Made by a program: the position numbers and the translations under genes
Part shown: positions 15,821 to 24,651 of the stretch, in pieces
Numbering within the stretch: the first letter of the stretch is position 1
Layout of the letters: each line of letters starts with the position of its first letter
The notes under the pieces: generated by a model
The model's database searches: none
What the model was told of the DNA's origin: nothing
The model's input: the letters and a program-made list of their open reading frames with translations, nothing else
DNA from: GCA-2786165 sp964625775
Lineage (GTDB): Bacteria > Pseudomonadota > Gammaproteobacteria > Legionellales > Legionellaceae
DNA: 43,044 nt
Reading direction: 5' to 3'
NCBI GenBank assembly: GCA_964625775.1
Contig: CAZVEH010000019.1
Location: forward strand, 1-43,044

Positions 15821-16702
15821 TTATATTCTCTCTTGTACTTTGGATAACAAGGCTCGAAGAGTTTGGTCGCGGTTTTTAAAAGGCTCCAAGGCGTCTTGTG
15901 CGGTTGTAATATGATGTAATACAAGATCAGCTAGGGTTTCTTTTGGATATAAATTAGCGAAGGTTTGTTTTTGATTGGCCAAATCAGAAGAACGTCCTTT
16001 ACCCAAACTCTCGTGGGTTGCGTATTGGTCCAAATAATCATCTTGCATTTGGAACAATAACCCCAAATGATGACCAAATAGACGCAGAGCAGCAATGTCC
16101 TGGGCGGTGGGTTGTCCCGCAGCTAGGACCATGTTGATGCACGCTAGCATCAATTGACCCGTTTTCAGGTGGTGAATGGTTTCTAGGTGTTGAACACTAA
16201 CTGAAGTTTGCAGATCAGATAAATCCAAACTTTGTCCGCTGACCATACCAGAGGGGCCTGCGGCTTGGACTAGGGTTTGTACGATCGAAAGGATTTGTGC
16301 GGCGCTCAACGTTTTAGGCAAATGACTGACCAAAAAGTCAATGGCCAAGGCTTGCAAGCCGTCACCCACCAAAATAGCAGTGGCTTCATCAAAAGCGCGA
16401 TGACACGTAGGTAACCCTCGGCGCAAATCATCGTTGTCCATGGCCGGTAAATCATCATGGACCAAAGAGTAAGCGTGCATGATTTCAATGGCAACTGCCA
16501 TGATATCTAAGCTTTCGATAGGAATCTCAAATAATTCTCCGCATGCATAGATCAACAAAGGCCGTAAGCGTTTGCCGCCTGGGAACAGTACATAACGAAT
16601 GGCTTGTTTAAGGCGCGATGCAGGGATTTTTGTGGCGTCTAGTAATTCAGATAAGACATGTTCATGACGTTCTTTGTAATAAACCAGCTGTGCTTCACTC
16701 AT
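15821..16702 (-). CDS. ispA: Farnesyl diphosphate synthase (polyprenyl synthetase)
   Basis: This enzyme condenses isopentenyl diphosphate with dimethylallyl and geranyl diphosphate to make farnesyl diphosphate, the precursor of undecaprenyl phosphate and quinone side chains. The 293-aa product has the two aspartate-rich motifs: DDLPAMDNDD near residue 83 and QMQDDYLD near residue 217. Other family features are PGGKRLRPLLIYACGELF at 41-58 and KTGQLMLACI. The start at 16702 has GAGG well placed; a second ATG 12 bases upstream (16714) is possible. It overlaps the xseB stop by 8 bases, the usual xseB-ispA pairing. Confidence 0.95.
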   Translation of the reverse strand: MSEAQLVYYKERHEHVLSELLDATKIPASRLKQAIRYVLFPGGKRLRPLLIYACGELFEIPIESLDIMAVAIEIMHAYSLVHDDLPAMDNDDLRRGLPTCHRAFDEATAILVGDGLQALAIDFLVSHLPKTLSAAQILSIVQTLVQAAGPSGMVSGQSLDLSDLQTSVSVQHLETIHHLKTGQLMLACINMVLAAGQPTAQDIAALRLFGHHLGLLFQMQDDYLDQYATHESLGKGRSSDLANQKQTFANLYPKETLADLVLHHITTAQDALEPFKNRDQTLRALLSKVQERI

Positions 16703-16916
16703 CCATAGCCTCATGTGTATCCGCAGCAGGTGCTAAAGACAATTGTTCAATTTTTTGTTCGGCGTGTTGTAGGAGTGTTTGACAGGTGCGTGACAATTGA
16801 ATACCTTTTTCAAATTGTTTCAAAGCTTCATCCAAATCTAACTCGCCTTTTTCTAATAGCGTCACAATGGTTTCTAGTTCGGTGATAGATTGCTCAAACG
16901 GTTTGGGCTTGGTCAT
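16695..16916 (-). CDS. xseB: Exodeoxyribonuclease VII small subunit
   Basis: XseB is the small subunit of ExoVII, a single-strand-specific exonuclease. The 73-aa product has the family pattern: FEQSITELETIVTLLEKGEL, then DLDEALKQFEKGIQLSRTCQ and a coiled C-terminal helix QTLLQHAEQKIEQL. The start is either 16916 or an ATG four codons upstream at 16928; neither has a clear ribosome site, and 16916 matches family N-termini better. It is divergent from radA and overlaps ispA. xseA is not in this window. Confidence 0.92.
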   Translation of the reverse strand: MTKPKPFEQSITELETIVTLLEKGELDLDEALKQFEKGIQLSRTCQTLLQHAEQKIEQLSLAPAADTHEAMDE

Positions 16917-17012
16917 ACATAGACTCATATAAAAACGTTGCAGAGGAGTATAACCTAAAACATCTATTCTGAGTTAATATAAGACCTTTGTTTCATATCT
17001 ATAGGTGGGCGC

Positions 17013-18347
17013 ATGAAAGTCAAAACATGTTTTGTATGTAGTCAGTGCGCTGCTACCTTTTCTCAATGGTCTGGATTATGCACACAATGTGGTGCCTGGA
17101 ACAGCATCAGTGAAGAAGCCAAATCCACACCACGCACGACTCATTATGCCAATCAACGTTCTACCGTCACGTCCATTGCGGATGTGGTGATTGATCATAA
17201 AACCCGCTTGGACTGTGGTTTGTCTGAATTGAACCGTGTTTTGGGTGGCGGGTTGGTTGATGGCTCTGTGGTATTGATCGGTGGTGATCCAGGAATCGGT
17301 AAATCTACGGTGTTATTGCAAACACTGGCTAATTTATCCCTACATACCAAAGTGCTCTATGTAACTGGTGAAGAGTCTTTACAACAAGTGGCTTTACGTG
17401 CCAAACGTTTGCAATTGCCCTTAGAGGGCTTGCGTCTTTTGGCGGAAACACAGGTAGAAACTATTTTACAACATGCCAAACAAGAGCAACCACGTGTGAT
17501 GGTCATTGATTCGATTCAAACTTTATTCACAGAGACTATCAACTCAGCACCTGGGGGTGTCAGCCAAGTACGAGAAGCGGCCGCAATTTTAGTCCGTTAT
17601 GCTAAGATGACGCAAACAGCGATATTTTTAGTGGGGCACGTGACCAAAGAAGGCGCTTTGGCAGGGCCTAGAGTGTTGGAGCATATGGTCGATTGTGTTT
17701 TATATTTTGAAGGGCAATCTGATAATCGTTTTCGCGTGATTCGTGCGGTAAAAAATAGATTTGGTGCTGTCAATGAATTAGGGGTATTTGCAATGACAGA
17801 TCGTGGCCTAAAAGAAGTGGCCAATCCTTCGGCCATTTTTTTATCCAAGCAACCCGATCCTACCCCAGGTTCGGCGGTGATGGTGACTTGGGAGGGGTCT
17901 CGACCCATGCTGGTCGAAGTTCAAGCTTTGGTGGATGATGCACATGGGCAAGCTCGTCGTGTCACAGCAGGTTTGGAGCATAATCGTTTGGCTATTCTGT
18001 TGGCGGTATTACACCGCCACGGTGGCATCGCTATGTTTGATCAAGATGTGTTTGTGTCTGTGGTAGGTGGGGTGAAAGTCACGGAAACGGGCAGTGATCT
18101 TGCTTTGATTGCCGCAATGGTTTCAAGTTTGCGCAATCGAATTTTTGATCAACAAACCATTATTTTTGGTGAAGTAGGCTTAGCGGGAGAAATACGACCG
18201 GTGCAATCTGGGCAAGAACGCTTGCGGGAGGCGCTAAAACATGGGTTCAAGCGCGCAATTATCCCGATAGGGAATGCACCTAAACAGTCCATGGGGATGG
18301 AGATTTTTGCGGTGAAGCATGTTCAAGATGTGCTGGAAAAAATGTAG
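17013..18347 (+). CDS. radA: DNA repair protein RadA
   Basis: RadA is a RecA-like DnaB-type helicase that drives branch migration during recombination. The 444-aa product has a C4 zinc finger (C9, C12, C23, C26, preceded by an extra C6), Walker A GGDPGIGKST near residues 90-99 and a RadA-specific KNRFG motif near residue 247. The C-terminal Lon-protease-like domain includes DLALIAAMVSSLRNR and VGLAGEIRPVQSGQERLREA. AGGTGG precedes the ATG. Its upstream region is shared with divergent xseB. It is the second recombination gene in the window besides the recA-recX pair. Confidence 0.96.
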   Translation: MKVKTCFVCSQCAATFSQWSGLCTQCGAWNSISEEAKSTPRTTHYANQRSTVTSIADVVIDHKTRLDCGLSELNRVLGGGLVDGSVVLIGGDPGIGKSTVLLQTLANLSLHTKVLYVTGEESLQQVALRAKRLQLPLEGLRLLAETQVETILQHAKQEQPRVMVIDSIQTLFTETINSAPGGVSQVREAAAILVRYAKMTQTAIFLVGHVTKEGALAGPRVLEHMVDCVLYFEGQSDNRFRVIRAVKNRFGAVNELGVFAMTDRGLKEVANPSAIFLSKQPDPTPGSAVMVTWEGSRPMLVEVQALVDDAHGQARRVTAGLEHNRLAILLAVLHRHGGIAMFDQDVFVSVVGGVKVTETGSDLALIAAMVSSLRNRIFDQQTIIFGEVGLAGEIRPVQSGQERLREALKHGFKRAIIPIGNAPKQSMGMEIFAVKHVQDVLEKM

Positions 18348-18403
18348 CGCGCGGGCTATCATGGCGACTTTGGTTGATTGACAAGCTTGGATTGATCCAT
18401 CCT

Positions 18404-19510
18404 ATGAATATTCTTCATGTCTACAAAACATTCATCAATGATACGATGGGTGGTACTGAGCAAGTGATTGCACAAATAGGCGCTACTGAAAATCATACCG
18501 CTTTTAATCACACAGTATTGTCGTTAACCCATCAGTCTACTGGCATCCTGGAAGGATTTCGTGGAATCAAAAATTTGCGTTATAAAGAACAAGTATCGAT
18601 TGCCTCGAATAGCATGTCTTTGGGGATGTTGCGCGACTATCCCAAAATTGTAAAAGACTTTGATGTGATCCACTACCATTTTCCCTGGCCGTTCGCCGAT
18701 TTATTACATCTGATGTGGCGAATCACAAAGCCAAGTATTGTGACCTATCATTCGGATGTGATTCGGCAGAAATTATTATTGCGCCTATACGATCCGATGA
18801 TGCATCAATTTCTAAAGTCTGTTCAAGCGATTGTGGCGACTTCTCCACACTATTTGGCCACAAGCCCCGTTCTGCAAAAATATCGTGACAAAACCGAGGT
18901 CATACCGATTGGTATCGATCGGGTTTCCTATCCAGTGCCTTCCGAAGAGCGTTTGGCTTACTGGCGCACGCGGTTTGGCGAACGGTTCTTTTTGTTTGTG
19001 GGTGTGATGCGCTATTACAAAGGATTGCCCTTTTTGTTAGACGCTATGCGGGGTAACGATTATCCCTTATTGATCGCGGGGCAAGGACCTTGTGAACAAG
19101 AACTAAGACAGCAAGCCCAGCGTTTGAATTTATCCAATGTTCATTTTTTGGGAAATATTTCCGAAGAAGACAAAATGGCCTTGCTACAATTGTGTTTGGC
19201 TTTTGTGTTTCCGTCGACCATGCGTTCCGAAGCCTTTGGCGTGTCTTTACTAGAAGCTGCGATGTTGGGCAAGCCAATGATATCGACGGAACTAGGCACA
19301 GGCACGTCGTATATCAATGTCCATGAGAAGACTGGACTTGTTGTGCCGCCAGCAGACGTGAGCGCGCTAGAGACAGCGTTAAACTATCTGTGGACACATC
19401 CAGAGATTGCTGCAAACATGGGCAAAGAAGCTGCAGTTCGTCATCAAGCGCTGTTTACAGGGCAGCGCATGATCGAGGGGTATGAGAAGTTGTATCAACG
19501 ATTTGAGTGA
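18404..19510 (+). CDS. Glycosyltransferase family 4 protein
   Basis: This is a GT-B fold retaining glycosyltransferase that probably transfers a sugar to a cell-envelope glycan. The 368-aa product has the N-terminal acceptor domain opening MNILHVYKTF and GGTEQVIAQIG, a DVIHYHFPWPF block, and the C-terminal GT4 donor-binding domain: FLFVGVMRYYKGLPFLLDAM, LLIAGQGPCEQELR and the EX7E motif in EAFGVSLLEAAMLGKPMIST. It resembles mannosyl/rhamnosyltransferases of O-antigen synthesis, but the sugar cannot be read from sequence. A TTG at 18374 would add ten residues; the ATG at 18404 fits family N-termini. It is isolated from any LPS cluster, lying 56 bases after radA and converging on the regulator gene. 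Confidence 0.9.
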   Translation: MNILHVYKTFINDTMGGTEQVIAQIGATENHTAFNHTVLSLTHQSTGILEGFRGIKNLRYKEQVSIASNSMSLGMLRDYPKIVKDFDVIHYHFPWPFADLLHLMWRITKPSIVTYHSDVIRQKLLLRLYDPMMHQFLKSVQAIVATSPHYLATSPVLQKYRDKTEVIPIGIDRVSYPVPSEERLAYWRTRFGERFFLFVGVMRYYKGLPFLLDAMRGNDYPLLIAGQGPCEQELRQQAQRLNLSNVHFLGNISEEDKMALLQLCLAFVFPSTMRSEAFGVSLLEAAMLGKPMISTELGTGTSYINVHEKTGLVVPPADVSALETALNYLWTHPEIAANMGKEAAVRHQALFTGQRMIEGYEKLYQRFE

Positions 19511-19537
19511 AGGGATTTCGGCCGACTTTTGAGTGCT

Positions 19538-20248
19538 TTATTTTGATATCTTAATTTTATGGCCATATAAAATGGTCAAGCAGCAAACCCCGATAATTTC
19601 ATGTGTATCATCATTTAAAATCAGTGTTTTTGAGTCTTCAATCAACGGCAATAATCTTTTTTCAGGCGGATCGATTAAGAGTTCCCGTAAAGTACATTCA
19701 TCATTTTCTTTGAATTTAATCAGGATTAAATCTCCATCTGTTGGTACCAGATCTGGGACAATCACAAATACAGTATCCTGGGGAAAGCGCGGATACATTG
19801 ATGGGCGGCTTTCTAAAGCAAACGATTTATGGCTCATGATGTTGTTGTCTTTGAGTGAGACGGACTGCCAATCTGCCCAATTATTAAAATCCAAATCTTC
19901 AATCGTCTTGAGCAAGGATAAATTGTCCCAGGTAAACTTTGGCACGGTATATGTCTTATTGTTGCTAAACGTTGAACTGTTTTTAGGGTTGATTTCTTCG
20001 TTGATCAATATATCGATAGATACTTTGAAATAATCAGAAATTACTTTTAGAGTGGATATGCGAGGATCCTTGGTTTTACCTGATAATAATCGGCCGATGG
20101 TCATCAAGGGGACGTCTAGCGTATGAGCAAGCTGGCTGGCATTCATGCTTTTTTGTTTCATCAATGTTGATATGTTTTTAGGCAAATACATGTTCTTGTT
20201 TTGAGTCTCATGGTGATTAGATTTCTGATTTGCTCTTGTGTGACCCAC
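19538..20248 (-). CDS. CI/LexA-like transcriptional regulator (HTH + S24-like domain, apparent catalytic Lys missing)
   Basis: This is a phage-repressor-like DNA-binding protein. The N-terminal XRE-type helix-turn-helix reads LMKQKSMNASQLAHTLDVPL and TIGRLLSGKTKDPRISTLKV. The C-terminal half resembles the LexA/UmuD S24 fold: SRPSMYPRFPQDTVFVIVPD and LVPTDGDLILIKFKENDE. The Ser of the Ser-Lys dyad is present (PSMYP), but the position of the LexA lysine (VTVKR) reads CTLRE, so Arg appears to replace Lys, and no Ala-Gly cleavage site is seen. It is therefore probably a non-cleaving, ligand- or dimer-controlled repressor. The GTG at 20248 has AAGAGAG upstream; the ATG at 20191 is an alternative start. 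It is divergent from the 71-aa gene at 20523. Confidence 0.85.
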   Translation of the reverse strand: MGHTRANQKSNHHETQNKNMYLPKNISTLMKQKSMNASQLAHTLDVPLMTIGRLLSGKTKDPRISTLKVISDYFKVSIDILINEEINPKNSSTFSNNKTYTVPKFTWDNLSLLKTIEDLDFNNWADWQSVSLKDNNIMSHKSFALESRPSMYPRFPQDTVFVIVPDLVPTDGDLILIKFKENDECTLRELLIDPPEKRLLPLIEDSKTLILNDDTHEIIGVCCLTILYGHKIKISK

Positions 20249-20307
20249 GTTGACTCTCTTAACTAGGTTTAATACTAGATACTAACATGATTTATAAAAA
20301 GTGTATC

Positions 20308-20399
20308 AACATATCGAAACAACAATATTTTTAATATATTTACCAATATAAATGTGTTATTTGCATAACTTATTTGTTATTGTTGTTATCTAATATGTT
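20308..20399. promoter_or_regulatory. Operator-like inverted repeat between the regulator and the divergent small gene
   Basis: The left arm 20308-20327 (AACATATCGAAACAACAATA) and the inverse of the right arm 20378-20399 share AACATAT and AACAACAATA, separated by 3 versus 5 bases. The arms are 50 bases apart. On the plus strand TTGCAT (20361-20366) and TGTTAT (20384-20389) form a -35/-10 pair with 17-base spacing, so the right arm covers the -10. This fits a two-site operator repressing divergent promoters, with the neighbouring CI-like protein as the obvious candidate ligand. Confidence 0.6.
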
Positions 20400-20522
20400 A
20401 TTTTACAGGGTTCATTTTAAAGACTGACGACGTAGCTCATCTGGAGGGCAGGCAATCTCCACGGATCACGATGACGTCACTTAAAAGCATGCATACACAC
20501 ACAAAAAGCTATGGAGAGAATC

Positions 20523-20738
20523 ATGAACAAAAAAATTGAGCAGACCGTGACGCGGGAACAAATAGCTACTGTTCTGTACCAGTGTCATGAAGGTCTAATG
20601 AAAGCATACAAATCACAAAAATTATTTAGTGATGAGCTTTATTATGTGGGTGAGTTGGCAAAGATTACCGGAGATTTAGTGAAGATGGGCATGGAAACCT
20701 CTAAATCTGGGGAAATCAATCATCAAAAAGAAGCCTAA
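20523..20738 (+). CDS. 71-aa helical protein divergent from the CI-like regulator, unknown function
   Basis: I do not recognise a family. The product is hydrophilic and probably all-helical (TREQIATVLYQCHEGLMKAY, SDELYYVGELAKITGDLVKM). There is no signal peptide or membrane segment. The ATG at 20523 has GGAGAG four bases upstream; an ATG at 20511 is too early for that site. A 120-base leader separates it from the predicted promoter and contains a GGAG/CTCC hairpin-like stretch (about 20442-20461). It converges on hemB with a 4-base overlap. Its position opposite the regulator suggests it is that regulator's target or partner. Confidence 0.7.
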   Translation: MNKKIEQTVTREQIATVLYQCHEGLMKAYKSQKLFSDELYYVGELAKITGDLVKMGMETSKSGEINHQKEA

Positions 20739-21712
20739 CCTAATATCAGAGCCAATTCTTTGGCAAAATAAGTGATGATCAGATCCGCTCCTGCGCGTTG
20801 AATGGCAGTGATGCTTTCTAGCATCGCGTCTTGTTCATTGATTAATCCTTGTGCTGCTGCGGCTTTGATCATGGCAAATTCTCCGCTGACTTGATAAGCG
20901 GCAAGAGGAACTTCTGGATAACGTTGTTTGATGCGATAAACCACATCCAAATACAGCATGGCAGGTTTGACCATTAAGATATCGGCACCTTCTTCTAAGT
21001 CTAATGCTGCTTCGCGAAGTGCTTCTTGGCCGTTTGCGGGGTCCATTTGATAACTTTTGCGATCACCGAATTGAGGCGCGCCCATAGCCGCTTCACGAAA
21101 AGGGCCATATAAACTGGAGCTGTATTTTACTGCATAGCTTAAAATTGCAACCTGATCAAACCCTGCGGCATCTAGTGCTTGGCGGATTGCGCCCACCATG
21201 CCATCGGAATTGGCACTAGGCGCTACCCAATCTACGCCAGCACGGGCAAGGCTTACTGCTTGTTGGGCCAGTTGGTCAAGTGTGCTGTCATTATCGATGA
21301 GTTGGTTTTGCAAAATACCGCAATGCCCATGATCGGTGTATTCGCACAAACAAACATCAGCGATAACAGTCAAATTCGGATTGATGAGCTTGATGCGTTG
21401 AATTGCTTGCTGGATGATGCCATTGTCTGCAAGAGAAGCGGATCCTTGTGCGTCTTTATGCTTAGGAATGCCAAACAATAAAACAGCGCCAATACCTAAA
21501 TGCGTGAGTGATGTGATTTCCGCATCTAAATCGTCCAGTGTCAGTTGATAATGACCCGGCATAGACTGTATGGCTTGTTTCTCAGATAGAGCGGCATGGA
21601 TAAACAAAGGCGCAATGAGATTGGCAGTATGCAAACGTGTTTCGCGCAGCATGTTGCGTATCGTTGGCGTTTTACGAAGTCGTTTCAGTCTTAGGTTTGG
21701 TTTGTACGTCAT
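20735..21712 (-). CDS. hemB: Delta-aminolevulinic acid dehydratase (porphobilinogen synthase)
   Basis: This enzyme condenses two 5-aminolevulinate molecules to porphobilinogen in heme synthesis. The 325-aa product has the zinc-binding cysteine cluster DVCLCEYTDHGHCGI and both active-site lysines: YAVKYSSSLYGPFREA and the Schiff-base lysine in GADILMVKPAMLYLDVV. The N-terminus (LRLKRLRKTPTIRNMLRET) matches family starts, favouring the ATG at 21712 over a GTG at 21724. It overlaps the 3' end of mutS by 41 bases and is probably co-transcribed with it. It converges on the 71-aa gene. Confidence 0.96.
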   Translation of the reverse strand: MTYKPNLRLKRLRKTPTIRNMLRETRLHTANLIAPLFIHAALSEKQAIQSMPGHYQLTLDDLDAEITSLTHLGIGAVLLFGIPKHKDAQGSASLADNGIIQQAIQRIKLINPNLTVIADVCLCEYTDHGHCGILQNQLIDNDSTLDQLAQQAVSLARAGVDWVAPSANSDGMVGAIRQALDAAGFDQVAILSYAVKYSSSLYGPFREAAMGAPQFGDRKSYQMDPANGQEALREAALDLEEGADILMVKPAMLYLDVVYRIKQRYPEVPLAAYQVSGEFAMIKAAAAQGLINEQDAMLESITAIQRAGADLIITYFAKELALILG

Positions 21713-24095
21713 GTTTGGGTTCACTTCTATGAGTTTTCAAATGATCTCTTGCCATATCTAAGACTGGATGAGGGATGCCTGCGAGTGCTGCCACCTCTAA
21801 CCCATAACTATGATGGGTAGCACCTGATTCAACTTGATACAAAAATATGATTTTACCTGCTGCTAAGGTTGCTGCCAAGTGGATATTGCGAATTTGTGGG
21901 TATTGATCAGGCAATTGTGTCAATTCAAAATAGTGGGTAGAAAACAGAGTGAGCGCTTGAATGGTATGGGCCAAATACACACAACAGGCATATGCCAGGG
22001 CCATGCCGTCATAGGTGCTGGTGCCTCGACCGATTTCATCGATCAATACCAAACTCAACGGGCTGGCTTCTTGTAAAATATAGGCAGTTTCAGACATTTC
22101 TACCATGAATGTGGATTGGCCTGCAGCCAAATCGTCGCTTGCACCAATCCGGGTAAACACTTTATCGATGGGACCCAAACGCGCATACTTTGCTGGTACA
22201 AAGCTTCCAATGTGTGCCATGAGAACAATCAGTGCTGTTTGACGCATATAAGTTGATTTTCCACCCATATTTGGGCCGGTGATGAGCAACATATTGTGTT
22301 GAGGTTGCAGGGTGATGTCGTTGGGAATAAATCGTTCTTGCATGATTTGTTCTACCACCGGATGACGCCCGGCTTCAATATGAATCCCTGGTTCTTCTGA
22401 CCAAACAGGGCAAGACCAATTGTGGGTGCGGGCTTGCTGAGCGAGATTGGCCAATACGTCTAATTGTGCTAAGGCGCCAGCCATGATTCGTAACGCCACC
22501 AGCTCCTCATGGATGGCTTCTAATAACCCCTCATATAACCATTTTTCACGGGCCAAAGCTTTTGATTGTGCAGACAATACTTGTTCTTCAAAGGTTTTTA
22601 ATTCTGGCGTGATATAGCGCTCGACATTTTTTAAAGTTTGTTTGCGTTGAAAATGTGCCGGCACTTCATGCGCTTGTGCTTTTGATAACTCGATATAATA
22701 GCCTTGGACTCGGTTAAAGCCGAATTTTAGGGTCGACAAGCCTGATTTGGTTTTTTCACTTTGTTCAAGTTTAAGCAGGACATGGGAAGCATCTTCACTT
22801 AAGAGGCGTAATTCATCCAATTCTTGATCAAAGCCGTTTGCAATGACGCCACCCTCTCGAATCAAAGCAGCAGGTTCTGCCATCAATGCATCCATCAACA
22901 ATTGATGTAAACTGGGCAAGGCCGGAATACTTTGTGCTAAGGATTGTATCAAGGGGGTATCGCAGGGTTGAAGCAGCTGTTGCAAGCTGGGAATGATGCT
23001 CAAGGTTTGGCGTAATAAGAGCAAATCCCTAGGTCTTGCTGATCGCAAAGCAATCCTTGAGACGATGCGCTCTAAATCACACATCTGTCGCGCAAGCTCG
23101 TGCAAAGGCGCATCAATGTGCTGAGTCATCATAGTTTGAATGGCTTGCTGACGCTGGGTGAGTAAGTTGTGATCACGCAGTGGTTTGGCCAACCAGCGCT
23201 GCAGTAGTCGGCTTCCCATCGCAGAAGCTGTGTGGTCAAGGGTGTTCAATAATGAATGCCGCTGTTGGCCTATGGTCGAAGTAAACAGTTCTAAATGCCG
23301 CTGGGTTGCGGCATCTAAGAGCAAAAATTCGGAGGATTGTTCTAGGGTGATGGCTGTCAAATGGGGCAATGTTTGACACTGAGTCAACTGTAAGTAAACC
23401 AATAATGCCCCTGCAGCCGGTATGGCGAGGGTGCAAGCAGGATCCGCTAATAGTTGTGATTGTTTGAATTGCTCTTGCAGCAATACTTGCGCGCGATCGA
23501 CATCAAAATCCCAGGCAGGGCGGTGTGTGATGACGCCAAATTCTATATGAGGTTTGCTGGTTTTGGTTGCAGAAAACAGTATTTCGGCGGGTCGCAATCG
23601 TGCTATTTCTGCTGACAACTGTGCGTTGTCATTAGCTTGTAGGAGATGAAAGCGTCCACCGGCCAAATCTACCCACGCTAGGCCATATCGCTCACGATGA
23701 GGATGAACAGCCAGTAAAATCACGTCTTTGCGATCTTCGAGCAGGGATTCATCCGTTACCGTACCGGGAGTAAGAACACGAATGACTTTGCGTTCCATAG
23801 GGCCTTTACCATCCGATGTACCTACTTGTTCACAAATAGCGACCGATTCGCCTTTTTTGAGTAAACGTGATAAGTAATTATCTACGGCATGATAAGGAAC
23901 ACCCGCCATGGGAATGGGTTGACCAGCAGATTGGCCGCGATGGGTGAGGGTCAAATCTAATAATTGCGCACCTCGTTTGGCATCCTCAAAAAACAACTCA
24001 TAAAAATCACCCATGCGATACAGTAAAAGGGTATCAGGATACGATGCTTTGATGTGTAAATATTGTTGCATCATTGGAGTATGGTGAGTGTGCAT
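21672..24095 (-). CDS. mutS: DNA mismatch repair protein MutS
   Basis: MutS recognises mismatches and starts methyl- or nick-directed repair. The product has about 807 residues. The N-terminal mismatch-binding domain shows TPMMQQYLHIKASYPDTLLL and the Phe-X-Glu region in YRMGDFYELFFEDA. The ABC-type ATPase domain has Walker A GPNMGGKSTYMRQ near residue 605, a GASDDLAAGQSTFMVEMSET block and Walker B VLIDEIGRGTSTYDG. The C-terminal tail is short. The ATG at 24095 is preceded by a GTG at 24098; neither has a good ribosome site. mutL is not in this window. Confidence 0.97.
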   Translation of the reverse strand: MHTHHTPMMQQYLHIKASYPDTLLLYRMGDFYELFFEDAKRGAQLLDLTLTHRGQSAGQPIPMAGVPYHAVDNYLSRLLKKGESVAICEQVGTSDGKGPMERKVIRVLTPGTVTDESLLEDRKDVILLAVHPHRERYGLAWVDLAGGRFHLLQANDNAQLSAEIARLRPAEILFSATKTSKPHIEFGVITHRPAWDFDVDRAQVLLQEQFKQSQLLADPACTLAIPAAGALLVYLQLTQCQTLPHLTAITLEQSSEFLLLDAATQRHLELFTSTIGQQRHSLLNTLDHTASAMGSRLLQRWLAKPLRDHNLLTQRQQAIQTMMTQHIDAPLHELARQMCDLERIVSRIALRSARPRDLLLLRQTLSIIPSLQQLLQPCDTPLIQSLAQSIPALPSLHQLLMDALMAEPAALIREGGVIANGFDQELDELRLLSEDASHVLLKLEQSEKTKSGLSTLKFGFNRVQGYYIELSKAQAHEVPAHFQRKQTLKNVERYITPELKTFEEQVLSAQSKALAREKWLYEGLLEAIHEELVALRIMAGALAQLDVLANLAQQARTHNWSCPVWSEEPGIHIEAGRHPVVEQIMQERFIPNDITLQPQHNMLLITGPNMGGKSTYMRQTALIVLMAHIGSFVPAKYARLGPIDKVFTRIGASDDLAAGQSTFMVEMSETAYILQEASPLSLVLIDEIGRGTSTYDGMALAYACCVYLAHTIQALTLFSTHYFELTQLPDQYPQIRNIHLAATLAAGKIIFLYQVESGATHHSYGLEVAALAGIPHPVLDMARDHLKTHRSEPKHDVQTKPKTETTS

Positions 24096-24493
24096 CACAT
24101 GGTTGTCTATTTTGAAAGAATGCGGAAATAGTACCGTAAAACTATAGATTCTTCACCATAATTCATATATCTAATAAGAATCAGTACCCTATTCATGAAA
24201 TAACATTTTATTGCAAGACACAAAGCTTTATTAGTGACCATATTAGTTTATTTATAATAAAATTTGTTCTTTTATGTACAACCCGGGGTTTGTAGTCTAT
24301 ATTTAAAGTAAGACTAGTGATTATCGAACAACCTGATACTACTGACTGATTGGTCAGTTTCGACTGCAGCGCGCGAACTTTTCTGGTCTTATTACCAGAA
24401 GCCAAACCGGAAGCGTCCAGTTGTAACAGAGGTTGATCTCGATATCACTAGCCATATTTTTTACCCGCTTGTAGAAAAAAAATTCATTTTTAG
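24096..24493. other. AT-rich intergenic region without a recognisable gene
   Basis: No coding region is supported. Two small inverted repeats stand out: ACTGAC/GTCAGT around 24342-24359 and TTCTGG/CCAGAA around 24378-24397, the latter a plausible hairpin but without a following T-run. It separates divergent mutS from the hexapeptide-repeat gene and is a likely control region for both. Confidence 0.5.
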
Positions 24494-24522
24494 TTGAAAA
24501 AAACCGCACAATATGATATAAG
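24494..24522 (+). promoter_or_regulatory. Predicted promoter of the hexapeptide-repeat gene
   Basis: TTGAAA (24494-24499) and TATAAG (24517-24522) are spaced by exactly 17 bases, a strong sigma-70-type match. Transcription would start near 24529, giving an AT-rich leader of about 120 bases before the ATG at 24652. The leader includes a direct repeat TTTAAG-AA-TTTAAG near 24546. Confidence 0.6.
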
Positions 24523-24651
24523 TTATTCTTTTTAATAGATATTTTTAAGAATTTAAGAAATATGTGCGCTAAATATTAGTTGTTTCAGTGATGCAGTTTA
24601 TATGCATTTGTTTGGGTGAATGCCCATGATGTCTATGCAGAGGATTTTAAG

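Noticed and set aside
24340..24420. Hairpin-rich stretch as a possible tRNA or small RNA
   Set aside because: The hairpins do not assemble into a cloverleaf, and no promoter or terminator supports a small RNA.
24541..24570. TTTAAG-AA-TTTAAG direct repeat as a PmrA-type box for the hexapeptide-repeat gene
   Set aside because: The spacing between repeats is too short for the known two-half-site pattern and it lies downstream of the predicted -10.
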